Shown piece by piece: positions 1-11,900 of a DNA stretch of 64,000 bases. The position numbers were made by a program, and so were the translations under genes. The DNA is from Ramlibacter cellulosilyticus. GTDB lineage: Bacteria > Pseudomonadota > Gammaproteobacteria > Burkholderiales > Burkholderiaceae_C. The stretch spans positions 1 to 64,000 of the forward strand of contig NZ_JACORT010000016.1 of the NCBI RefSeq assembly GCF_014297465.1, in the 5' to 3' direction. Below the pieces are notes generated by a model. The model did not search any database and was not told where the DNA came from. It saw only the letters and a program-made list of their open reading frames with translations. How positions within the stretch are numbered: position 1 is the first letter of the stretch; each line of letters starts with the position of its first letter.

Positions 1-3000
1 GCTGTTCAATGCGGTGGACGCCTTGCTGGGCGATCCGCTGATCTCCGAAGCCTTCGACGGCGAGCAGCCGGCCGAAGCGACCGCGATCATCCGCAACTCC
101 GACGTCGACGCCGCGGGCAACATTGCGCTCAGCGCCGAATCGGCCGCGCAGCTCAACGCCACGGTCAGCAACGCCGCCAGCTCCACCGCCTCGGCCCTGT
201 TCAACGCCACCGGCCGCAGCATCGGCGGCGTGCTGGCCAGCAACAAGGTCAGCAGCACGGCCCAGGCCTTCATCGAAGAGGGCGACATCGCCGCCGGCGG
301 CGACCTGACGGTGGACGCCAGCGACACGGCCGGCATCTATGCCAACACCAAGCTGGTGTCGTCCTCGATCACGACCAACGACGGCGGCGTGGCCGCCCTG
401 CAGGAATCGATCAGCGACTTCGTGCCCGCGGACTTCAGCTCCGACGAGGGCGAGCGCACCATCCACTTCGGCGACAAGGTGCGCCTGGCGAACGACTACG
501 CCAATGGCGGCACGGCCGGCGGCGTCTACGAGTACATGGGCACGACCCAGCTGCTCGATCTCGGCGAGCAGGACTACGCGGACCTGGGCTACTGGAAGGA
601 GTGGCAGGGCACGCAGCTGATTCCCGACGGCCTGAACTTCACGAATTCGGATTCCGTGGCCGGGGGCGGCGTGGTGGTGCTGAACGACCTGCGCAGCAGC
701 GTGGAAGCGTCGATGACGAACGTCATCGTGACGGCGGCGAACGTGGGCCTCAGTGCCCTGGAAGACGCCACCGTCATCGCCACGGCCGACAGCTCGGTGG
801 AATCCTCCGGCGGCAGCTCCTTCACGGGCAAGGGTGCTTCCACGGCCGGCAACGGCACGATCGCCACGAACGTGGTGCAGGGCGCCGCCGACGCCTTCAT
901 CGAGGACAGCGACGTCACCACGACGGGCGAGGTCACCGTCGAGGCTCGCAACGCCTCCACGCTCGAAGCCACGACGATGGCGGCGACGACTTCCGCCGGC
1001 AACTCGGTGGGCATCGTCCTCGCCTTCAACAGCGTCGGCTGGGAAAGCCAGAACCTCCTGTTCAACGCGCTCGACGCGCTGATCGGCCTCTCGGACGTGG
1101 AATTCGACCACCAGTCCAGCCAGACCGTGGACAGGCTGCAGGAAAACGATCGCGTCAAGACCACCAGCGGGGACATCTATCGCTACATCGGGCCGGACCT
1201 GAGCGGGCCGGTGAACCTCGCCGACACGCAGCAGCACTACGCCACCAGCAACAACTGGCAGAAGGTCGACCCCACCTTCGGCGCGGAGCGTCCGGCGCGG
1301 GCGCAGGCGTACATCCGCGATTCCAGCGTGGACGCGGGCGGCGACGTGGTGCTGGAGGCCGAGTCGGCCGGCACCGTGGAAGCGACCGTCGGCAACGAAG
1401 CGACGTCGCTCGCCATCGCCTTCCAGGGCGCCTCCGCGATGAGCGCCAGCGGCGTGCTGGCGAGCAACAAGGTGTCGAGCCGCGCCCTCGCGTTCATCGA
1501 AGACGGCGACGTGAGCGCCGGCGGCGACGTGACCATCACCGCGGCCGACAGCGCCACCATCGAGGCGACCTCCACCATGGGCACCTCGGCGAAGCGCGTC
1601 AACGACGCCGGCGCCGGGCTGCTGAACAACTTCGTCAACCAGCTCAAGACCGAGTACGCCTACACCAACCGTTCCGGCCAGCAGACGCTGGCCTTCGGCG
1701 ATCTGGTGCGCGACGACGTGTCCGGCGAGGTCTACGAGTACATGGGCACCACGCAGTCGCGCGACCTCGGCAGCGAGGACTTTGCCGACTACGAGTACTG
1801 GAAGCAGGTCGACGACACCAACCTGATCTCCGACAAGATGGCCAGCACGGCCGCGAAGGCGTTCGGGCTGGACACGGGCAAGGCCAAGACTTTCTACGGC
1901 CTGGTGGTCCGCAACGACGTACGCGGCGGGGTGGATGCGTACGTCGACGGGACGGACCTCACGGCCGGAGGCGACATCACGCTGGCCGCGCTGGAAGCGG
2001 CCACGCTCACCGCGCTGGACTCCAGCACCGTCTCGTCCAGCGACAACAAGGGCGGCGTGGTGGTGACCAACCAGGTCCAGGCCCACGCAAAGGCCAACGT
2101 CCTGCGCAGCGCTCTGGACGCGGGTGGCGACGTGACCGTCGACGCGCAGAACACCTCCGTGCTCGACGCGACCACCTACGCCAAGGCCAAGGGCAACGAG
2201 TCCGTGGGCGTGGTGGTGTCCTTCAACAGCATCGGCTGGGACGCTTCCAACATCCTGTTCGCCGCCATCGACGCGTTGCTCGGCGACGACCTGCTGACCG
2301 ACGAACTCCCGGCCACGACCCGCGCCACCATCGAGGACAGCTCCGTGGATGCGGGCGGCGCCCTGAGCGTCACCGCGACCAATGCCGCCCAGCTTCAGGC
2401 CACGACCGGCAACGAGCAGGTCTCCAACGCGACGAACGACTTCGCCATCGCGGCGAAGTTCGGCGCCAAGGGCATGGCCGCGGGCGGCGTGCTCGCCAGC
2501 AACCGCGTCAGCAGCCTGGCGGAAGCCTGGATAGCCAACACCGGCACGTCGCTGACCGTGCAGGCAGGCGGCGCCGTGACCGTCGCCGCGAAGGATGCCG
2601 CGGTCATCGCTGCCAGCAGCGTCATGGTGGCCTCGGCGATCACCAGCAACAACATCAACGCCGTCACGCAGCTGCTGCAAGGCCTGCTGCCGGACAGCTA
2701 CCAGTACACGACGGCCTCCGGCGTCCAGACGCTGCAGGAAGGCGAACGCGTGCGGGTGGGCGGCACGTACGCGGGCGGCGGCGACACCGGCGCGGTCTAC
2801 AAGTACCTCGGCATCGGCGAGACGCTCGACCTCGGCAACACCGACTTCTCCGACCCCGGGCAGTGGAAGAAGCTGACCGGCGGCGCCGACGACCTGGAGG
2901 ACCTGTTCCCCAACTTCGGCAACCTCACGGATTCCGACGCCCGGGCCTATGGTGCTTCCGTCGTGCTGAACGACGTGCGCAGCGCCGTCCAGGCCTACGT

Positions 3001-5900
3001 GCAAGGCGTGTCGCTGCAGGCGGCCAGCCTGGCCGTCGATGCGGTGGAAGACGCCACGCTCCAGGCCTACGTCGAGACCAACCTCACCGCCTCGGGCGGC
3101 AGCGCCTACGGCACCGGCACGGTGGTGTCCGGCGGCGGCCAGGTGGTCACGAACCTGGTGCTCAGTTCCGCGGAAGCCTGGGTCGACCACGCCACGGTGA
3201 CGACCACCGGCGACCTGTCCGTGAACGCCGCCAACACCTCCGCGCTGGACGCGACGGTGCTCACGGCCTCCGCCTCCGGCGACACGGGGGTCGGCATCAC
3301 GCTGGCCTTCAACAGCATGGGCTGGAAGCCGCAGAACGTGCTGTTCAACGCCATCGACGCGCTGCTGGGCGACCCGCTGCTGTCCGAAGCCTTCGACGGC
3401 GCGCAGCCCGCCGCGACGCGGGCCTTCATCACCAGCGCCACCATCGATGTCGGTGGTGACCTCTCGATCACCGCGGACGCGTCGGCACAGCTCAATGCCA
3501 CGGTCAGCAACGCGGCAACCTCCACCGCTTCGGCGCTGTACAACGCCAACGGCAAGGGCATCGGCGGCGTGCTGGCCAGCAACAAGGTCAACAGCCTCGC
3601 CGAAGCCTACCTGGAAGACCCGCTGGCGCCGGTCACCGTCGGCGGCACGCTGGCGATCGCCGCCGCGGACAACGCCGGCATCTACGCGAACAGCAAGATC
3701 GTCTCGTCCTCCATCACGACCAACGACGGCGGCGCGTCGGTGCTGCAGGAGACGATCAGCGACTTCGTGCCGGCCGACTACAACACGGACGAGGGCACGC
3801 GCACCATCGCGTTCGGCGCCACCGTGCGGATCGCCGACGACTTCCTTGCCGAGAACTTCGGATCGGGCGATGGCGTGCAGGCCCTCGCCACCGGCAACAA
3901 GGTGCGGCTGGCCGACGACTACGCCGCGGAGAAGTTCAGCACCGATTCCGGGCGCCGCCTCCTGGTCACCGGCGACGTCGTGCGACTCGCGGACGACTAC
4001 GGCGGCGGCGGCGACGCCGGCGCGCTCTACAAGTACCTGGGCGGCAACGGCCGGGTGAACCTCGGGACGCAGAACTACGCCGACGGCGCGCGCTGGGCCA
4101 AGGTGGGTGGCACCGCCGGTGCGGTCTACCAGTACCTCGGAAGCGCCGGCAGCCGCGACCTCTCCGCCACCGACTACGGCGACACGGCGCTCTGGAAGGA
4201 GATCGCGGGCAAGGCGGGCAGCGTCTACCGGTACATGGGGACCGGCGACACCCTGGACCTGGCCCACGTGAACTACGACGACCTCGGCTACTGGAAGGAA
4301 GTGCCGCTGACGCAGGTGGTGCCGACCGGCTACAACGTGAGCGACTCCAACGCCACCGCCGTCGGCGGGCTGGTGGTCGTGAACGACGTGCGCAGCGAAG
4401 TGTCCGCGCGGCTTTCCGATGCCGACGTGACCGCCGCCGGCGTTTCCGTCAGCGCCAGCGAAGCGGCCGTGATCCGCGCCGATGCGGATTCCAGCGCCGT
4501 CGCCTCGGGCGGCAGTGCCTGGGGGTCGGGCAGCGTCCTCGCCATCAACGGCACCATCGCCACCAACATCGTCCTGAGCAGCGCGCAAGCCAGCATCGAA
4601 GGCGGTTCGGTGACGACGACTTCCGGCGACCTCGCCGTCGCGGCCGAGAACCTCTCCCAGATCGACGCGACGACCCACAGCGCCACCACCAGCGGCGAGA
4701 CCGCCGTCGGCGTGACGCTGGCGTTCAACTCCATCGGCTGGCAGGCGCAGAACGTCCTGTTCAACACGGTCGACGCGATCCTCGGCGACCCGCTGGTGGC
4801 CGACGCCTTCGGCAACCAGCAGCCGGCGGAGGTCCGCGCGACGATCTCGAATTCTGCGCTCGACGTGGCAGGCGACCTCCGCGTGACCGCGAGCAACGAA
4901 GCCGTCATCAACGCCGAGGTCGACAACCAGGCGAGTTCCGCCGCCGTGGCCCTGGTGGGCGCCTCGGGCGCGAGCGTGGGCATCGTGATCGCCAGCAACA
5001 TGGTCAACAGCACCGCCGAGGCGGAGGTCGCGTTCGACAGCGGCCTGGGCCAGGTGGACGTGGGCGGCGACGTGGCCGTGGCTGCCGAGGACTACGCGGC
5101 GATCAACGCGAAGAGCACGCTGGAAGCGATCTCCACCGTCAGCAACGACGGCGGGCTCGGCATCATCACCGACCTCGTCTCGAACTTCCTGACCGACTAC
5201 CAGTACACGACGCGCTCCGGCACGCAGGACCTCACCGAAGGCCAGCTGGTCCGGGTGGGCGAGGGCTACGGCGGTGGCGGCACGGCCGGCAAGGTCTACA
5301 TGTACACCGGCGCCGATGCGACGCTGGACCTCGGTGCCATCGACTACCGCGGCGCCGACTGGGAAGAAGTGATCCTCGACGAGGCCTTCGACTTCCTGAG
5401 CGGCCTCGGGCTCAACGTCAGCAGCTCCGATTCCACCGCGGTCGGCGCGCTGGTCGTGCGCAACGACGTGCGCAGCGACGCCGAAGCGGCCATCGCGCAC
5501 GCGCAGGTGGACGCCGGCGGCGACATCGACGTCTCCGCCATCGGCAGCGCCACCATCCAGGCGCAGGACGAGAGCACCGTCACCTCCGAAGGCGGCAGCC
5601 TGCTCATGAGCGGCCGGTCGCTGGCGGTGAACGGCGTGATCGCCACCAACCTGGTGCTCGGCTCGACCGAGGCGCTGGTGTCCGACAGCGACCTCACCAG
5701 CGGCGGCGATGTCGCCGTCGACGCGTCCAACACCGCCGGCATCGTGGCGGAGATCCTCAGCGACACCACCTCCAAGGGCGTGTCGGTGGGCGTGACGCTC
5801 GCCTTCAACACCATCGGCTGGGAAGCGCAGAACTTCATCTTCAACACGGTCGATGCGCTCCTGGGCACCGACATCGGCACCGCCGATCCCGCCTCGGTGC
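1..5900 (+). repeat. Five adhesin-like units of about 1.06-1.42 kb in the giant gene
   Basis: A landmark of the form AFNSxGW...N-x-LFN-x-x-DALLG recurs at about 1, 1062, 2256, 3340, 4760 and 5836. Each unit has an 'AxIxxSxVDAGGD' solenoid stretch, a 'GVLASNKVSS' segment, a TTNDGG-like linker and one 'VR...YxYxG...LDLG...DY...W' module, then a 'VVxNDVRS' segment. The unit starting at the left edge and the one at 3340 are the most alike (both contain LGDPL-SEAFDG, SSSITTNDGG and SDFVPAD), while units three and five share 'YQYTT.SG'. This suggests stepwise duplication inside the gene. Confidence 0.8.
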
Positions 5901-8900
5901 GGGCCGTCATCGAGCGCACGGAGGTGGACGCGGGCGAGGGCGTGCACGTCGCGGCCGTTTCCGACGCCAGCATAGACGCGACGATCACCTCCGCGTCGAC
6001 CGCCATCAAGGCGACGCTCGCCGACTCCACGGCCGTGGCTGTCGGCGCGATCATCGCGATGAACAAGAGCAGCACCAGCGTGGAGAGCGGCATCGCCGAC
6101 GCCGGCGAGGTGCTCGCGCGCGACGGCAGCGTCGAAGTGACGGCCGACGACAGTTCGCGCATCGCTGCCGACGTGGAGGCGTCCGCGCTGTCGGTTTCCG
6201 CATCGACCTCGTCGGCGCTGTCCGTGTCCGTGGGCCTGAGCGTCGCGCGCAACGAGATCCGCAACGACATGGAAGCCTACGTGCGCGACGTCGATGCGCT
6301 CACGGCGACCGACGGCGACGTGAACGTCGACGCGGACCAGTCCTCCGACATCGACGCGACCTCCCGGGCGTCCGCCATCACGGTGGCTCTGTCGGCCGGC
6401 GGCAGCAAGGCTTTCGGCGGCGGCGGCGCGACGGCGGTGAACGACATCGGCGGCAAGGGCAACGCGTCCGTCCAGCGCAGCACACTCACCGCGACCGGCA
6501 CGGGCGCCGGCCAGGGCCAGGCGACGATCGCCGCCCGCAACAGCGCCGAGATCGACGCCGACGTCGAGGCCTTCTCGGTCTCGGCGGGGGTGGGCACGGG
6601 CACCACGCCGGCGATCTCCATCGGCTTCTCGCTCGCACGCAATTTCATCGGCTGGGACGAGTTCGGCGGGGCCAACCCCCTCCAGGTCCGGGCCTACGCG
6701 GAAGACACGCAGATCACCGCGCCGCGCGGCATCACCGTCAGCGCGGAATCGACCCAGAAGATCGGCGCGACGGTGTACGCCACCTCGGTGGCCATCGCCG
6801 CCTCCACCGGGAGCGCCGTGGGCCTCACGGCGGGGGGCCTGTGGACGGACAACCGCATCGCCACCAGCGTGAAGGCGTACATCGACGGCTCCAGCCTCCT
6901 GCAGACCAGCGGGACGGACCTGGTCGTCAGCGCCCGCAACGCGTCGCGCATCACGTCGGACGCGCGCGCCATCTCGGTCGGCGCCAGCCTGGCCGGCGGC
7001 AGCGGCGGCTCGGTCTCGGTCGGCCTGTCGCTCTCGGCGAACACGATCCAGAACGAAGTCGCGGCCTACGTGAAGGACGCGGTGGTCCGCACGGCCGGCG
7101 GTGACGTCCGCGTGACGGCGCGCGACGAAGCGCGCATCAGCTCCAGTTCGACCGCCGCGGCGATGTCGCTCGGCATCAGTGCCGGGACGGCGGGCTTCGC
7201 CGTGGCCGGCGGCGGCGCGACCTCCTACAACACCATCCTCGGCAGCACCGAAGCGTACGTCGAGGGCAGCGAGCTCGGGACCACGGCCAACCAGGTCGGC
7301 GACGTCGTCGTCACGGCCGCGAGCACGTCGCAGATCACCTCCGAGGTGCTGGCCGTGGCCGGCTCGGTCGCCTTCGGCAGCACGGCCGGCGTGGGCGTGG
7401 CCGTGGGCGTGTCGCTCGCGCAGAACGACATCGGCTACGAAGACAGCAGCTCGGAAGGCAATCTGGTCTCTGCGCAGATCCGCGACAGCAGCATCGCCGC
7501 GAGCGGCGACCTCACGCTGGATGCCGCCTCCGCGCAGGTCGTGCAGGCTTTCGTGGCGGCGGGTTCCGTTGCGCTGGCGGCCGGCGGCACGGCCGGTGTC
7601 GGCCTGAGCGGCGCAGGCGTGAGTTCGAAGAACCGCGTCAAGGTCCGCGTGCAGTCCGGCATCGACGGCGATGGCGCCAGCGGCATCTCGGTGCGCGGGG
7701 CCACCATCACCGCGGATGACAGCTCCAGCATCTCGTCGTTCGCGGGTGCGGCCTCCCTGGCCGGCAGCGTCGGCGGCACGGCGGGCGTGTCGGTGTCCAT
7801 TGGCGTGTCCCTGTCCGAGAACCTCGTGGCCAACGCGGTCGAGGCCTTCGTACGGAATGCCGACCAGGGTCTCACCACCCGCACGGGCGACATCGCGATC
7901 ACCGCGGGCGCGCAGGGCAAGCACCTGTTCGACCTCACGCTGTCCGGCCTGTCGTTCACGACGGCGCAGCTCTCCGATGCGTCCGAGGAAGCGATCGACG
8001 ATCCGCTCACCGGGACCGACGAAGCTGACGTGGACGCCGACGGCGACGCCGCCATCAAGGAAGCCATCCGCACCGCGTTCGCCGTGCGCGGCGAAGACCT
8101 GGAAGGCGACCTGCGCCTGGCCGAAGTGGTGGAGGGCGAGCGCTGGGTGCTGGTCACCGAAGACGGCGTGAGCTACCAGGTCGACAAGGTCGGCGGGACG
8201 CTGCAGGTGTCCAAGGCCACCATCGCCGCCGTCTCTGCCGCGGCTTCGCTGGCCGCCGGCTTCGGCGGCACGGCGGGCATCGCGTTCAGCGGCGCCGGGG
8301 CGGATGCGCAGAACATCATCCTGACCAAGGCGAACGCCTCGGTGGAAGGCAGCACGCTGGACAGCGCCGGCGACGTCACGCTGTCGGCGTCCAGCACGAG
8401 CGGCATCCTCGCGACGGTGGTCGCCGCATCCGCTTCCGTGGCGGCGGGGGGCACGGCCGGCGTGGGCGTCTCGATCGGCGCCGCCATCGCGCACAACTTC
8501 ATCGGCTACGACGCGGACGGCAGCCCGTCGGCGGCCGAGGTCCGCGCGTACGTCGTCGACTCCAGCATCGCGGCGGACGGCGACCTCGTGCAGACGGCCG
8601 TGGCGGCCCAGCACATCGACGCACTCGTGATCGCCGGGTCCGTGGCGGTTGGCGCCGGCGGTACCGCCGGCATCGGCGCGAGCGGCTCCGGCGTGGAAGC
8701 CGAGAACCGCGTCAACGTCGACGTCGAAGCTTCGATCACCGGCGACGGCGCGACCGGCATCACGGCGGACACGGTCAGCCTCACGGCCCGCGACACGTCC
8801 ACCATCTCCGTGCTGGCCGGCGCGGCCTCGCTGGCGGCGTCGCTGTCCGGCGCGGTCGGCGTGTCGGTGTCCGTTGGGGTCGCGCTGGCGCACAACAACA

Positions 8901-11900
8901 TCGCGAGCACCGCGGAAGCCTTCATCGCCGACGCCGATACCGGCGTCACGAGCAGCACGGGCGACATCACGCTCACGGCCGATTCCGCCGCGACGATAGA
9001 CAGCGTCGCCTTCGCCGCATCGCTGGCCGCCGGCATCGCCGGGGCCGTCGGCGCCGGCGTGAGCGGCGCGGGCGCGGAAGCCACCAACGCCATCCAGACA
9101 GGAACCCACGCCTACGCGAGCGACAGCGTGCTGTCCAGCGCGGGCGACATCGAGGTCACGGCCACCAACACTTCTTCCATCGACGCGACGATCGTCGCCG
9201 CCTCCGTCTCGGTGGCGGTCGGCGGTACGGTGGGCTTCGGCGCTTCTGTAGGCGCCGCGCTCGCCACCAACCTGATCGGCTACACGGAGTCCGGCACGCC
9301 CGAAGAGGCCTCGGTGCAGGCTTACCTGGAAGACACGAGCGTGCTCCAGGCCGACAAGCTCGCCATCGCGGCCACCAGCGACCTGAGCGTCCAGGCCATC
9401 GTGCTCGCGGGCTCCGTCGCGGTGGCCGGCGGCACGGTCGGCGTGGCCGTGTCCGGCGCGGGCGCGAGCAGCGAGAACCGCATCGCGGCGAACGTTGCCG
9501 CGTACATCGATGGCGACGGCGCGCAGGGCATCACGGTGGGCACGCTCACGGTGGAAGCCGAAGACAGCTCGTACATCAACGCCGACACGGGCGCCGCCTC
9601 GGTGGCCGCGTCCTTCGGCGCGGCGGGCGGTTCCGCGTCGGTGGGCGTGGCGTTCGCCTCGAACGACATCGCCAACACCGTCGCAGCGGAAATCCGCAAC
9701 GCCAACGACCTCGACACCACCACCGGCGGCATCACGGTCACGGCCGACGAGTCCGCCACCATCGAATCCCTGACCGCGTCGGCCAGCCTCGCGGCGAGCG
9801 TGTCGATCGGCGTCTCGTTCTCCGCTGCCGTCACGCAAGCCACCAACACCCTGGGCAGCACCGTCAGTGCGGGACTCTCGGGCTCCGGCGACATCCGCTC
9901 CGCCAAGGGCGTGACGGTGGCCGCCCAGGACACCTCCGGCATCTCGGCGGAAGTGGTCGCGGTCGCGGTCAGCGGCGGGGTGATCAGCCTCGCGGCCGGC
10001 CTCGTGACCGTGGAGAACCAGATCGGCAACCACGTCAGCGCGTCCAGCACGAACTCCGACGTGACGGCGGAAGACGGCGACATCGCGATTTCCGCGACCT
10101 CGACGCCCACCATCCGTTCCAGCGCCGAAGTGGGCGCCGTGTCCTTCGGCATCGGCGTCGCCGGCGCAGGCGGCATTTCCACCACCACCATCGAGGGCAT
10201 CACCGAAGCTTCCGTGAACGGCGGTTCCCTCACCGCCGCAGGCCACGCCATCACCGTGGACGCGAGCTCCACGTCCACGACGTCGCCCAGCATCGAAGGC
10301 CTCTCGATCGGCCTGGCCGAGGTCTCCCTGATGCAGGCCGAGGCCACGATCGCGGGCCAGACGCGCGCATGGGCGGGCGGTACCACCACCATCACCGCCG
10401 CGAGGCTCGACCTCACGGCCACGGACCAGACGAGCGCGTCGCCGAGCACCACCATCGCGGGCCTGTCCGGCGTCTCCTTCGGCAGCACCGAGACGACCGT
10501 CGAAGTCACGCGCGAGACGCTCGCCGAAGTGGCTTCCGGTGCCAGCCTGACCATGGCGGCCGGCGCGCTGAACCTGCTGGCGAACGCGACGACGTCCGGC
10601 AACGGCTCGACGGAAAGCACCTCCGGGGCGATCTTCAAGATGACCAGCCTCACGGTGGAAAGCACCGTGTCCAGCGAGACCCGGGCGGCCATCCAGCAAG
10701 GCGCGACCGTGCGGTCGGCCGGTGGCACCGTGAGCGTCACGGCGCTCGGCGACAACGCGGCGGAAGCCCAGATCGAAAGCTTCGGCGTGGGCATCGCGCT
10801 GTCCGCGCAATCCAGCGAGCCGAGCGCGACGGTCAGCGCCACCACCGAAGCGTACATCCACGGCAACGTCATCGGCACCACCGCCTCGCAGCCCGCTGGC
10901 AACGTGACGGTGCTCGCCGACGCGGACGACCACGCCACGGCCGGTTCCAAGGCGCGTGGCGGCGGCGCCGTCTCCGTCGACAGTTCCACCGTCACGGCCA
11001 CGACCGAATCGACGGTACGCGCCGGCGGCGGCGGCACCATCCGCTCCGGCGGCACGGTATCCATCCAGGCCTTCGGGCGCACCGACGCCGACGCGGCCTC
11101 GCGCAGCGACACGGGCGGCGCGGTCGCCGTCAGCGACCTGGTGGCGAATGCTTCCGCGACGCCGACGGTCACTGCCGACATCCAGGGCGGTGGGGTGATC
11201 GAAGCGGCCCAGGGCTTCATCCTGCGCGCCACGCATGGCGAGGACCCGCCGGTCTATTCGGACGGCAGCTTCGACGCCGTTTCGGGCATCGATCCCACCG
11301 GCAACACCGTCACGTTCGGCGCCGACCACGGCCTGCTGACGGGCGACACGGTCAAGTACAACCAGAACGGCGCCACGACCGGCGTCGGCGGCCTCACCAG
11401 CGGACGCACCTATGGCGTGATCGTCGCGGGCGACCAGCAGCTGCAGCTCGGCTCGACGTTCAGCTCCTACGTCGACGAGGACGCGGACGATCCCGTCCCC
11501 TTCGTCGACCTCGACCGCGACACGATCAGCTTCGCGACGCCGCACAACCTGCTGGATGGCGACCGCGTCGTGTACTCGGCGGAGCAGGGCTCCGCGGTCG
11601 TCGGCGGCCTCTCCACCAACACGACCTACGAGGTCGTCCGCGTCGACGCCTACACGATCAAGCTGAAGGCCCTGGGCGGCTATGCCGCGCCAAAGGAAAT
11701 TACCGGAGCGGCCATCGCCGCCGACACGGTCACGCTTGCCGGCCACGGCTTCACCGAGGGCCAGGCCGTCACGTACCGCGCACCCCGCGCACCGCAATTC
11801 AGCGTGCCGGGGGTCGACGGCGACACCGACACGATCACGCTCGCGTCCGGCCATGGCCTGGCCACGGGCGACGAGGTGATCTACACCACGGACGGCGCGG

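Noticed and set aside
9322..11232. Long antisense open frame (636 codons) inside the giant gene, and several similar ones
   Set aside because: GC-rich third positions leave few stops on the other strand. The translations are Pro/Ala/Ser/Arg-biased, have no domains and mirror the sense repeats.
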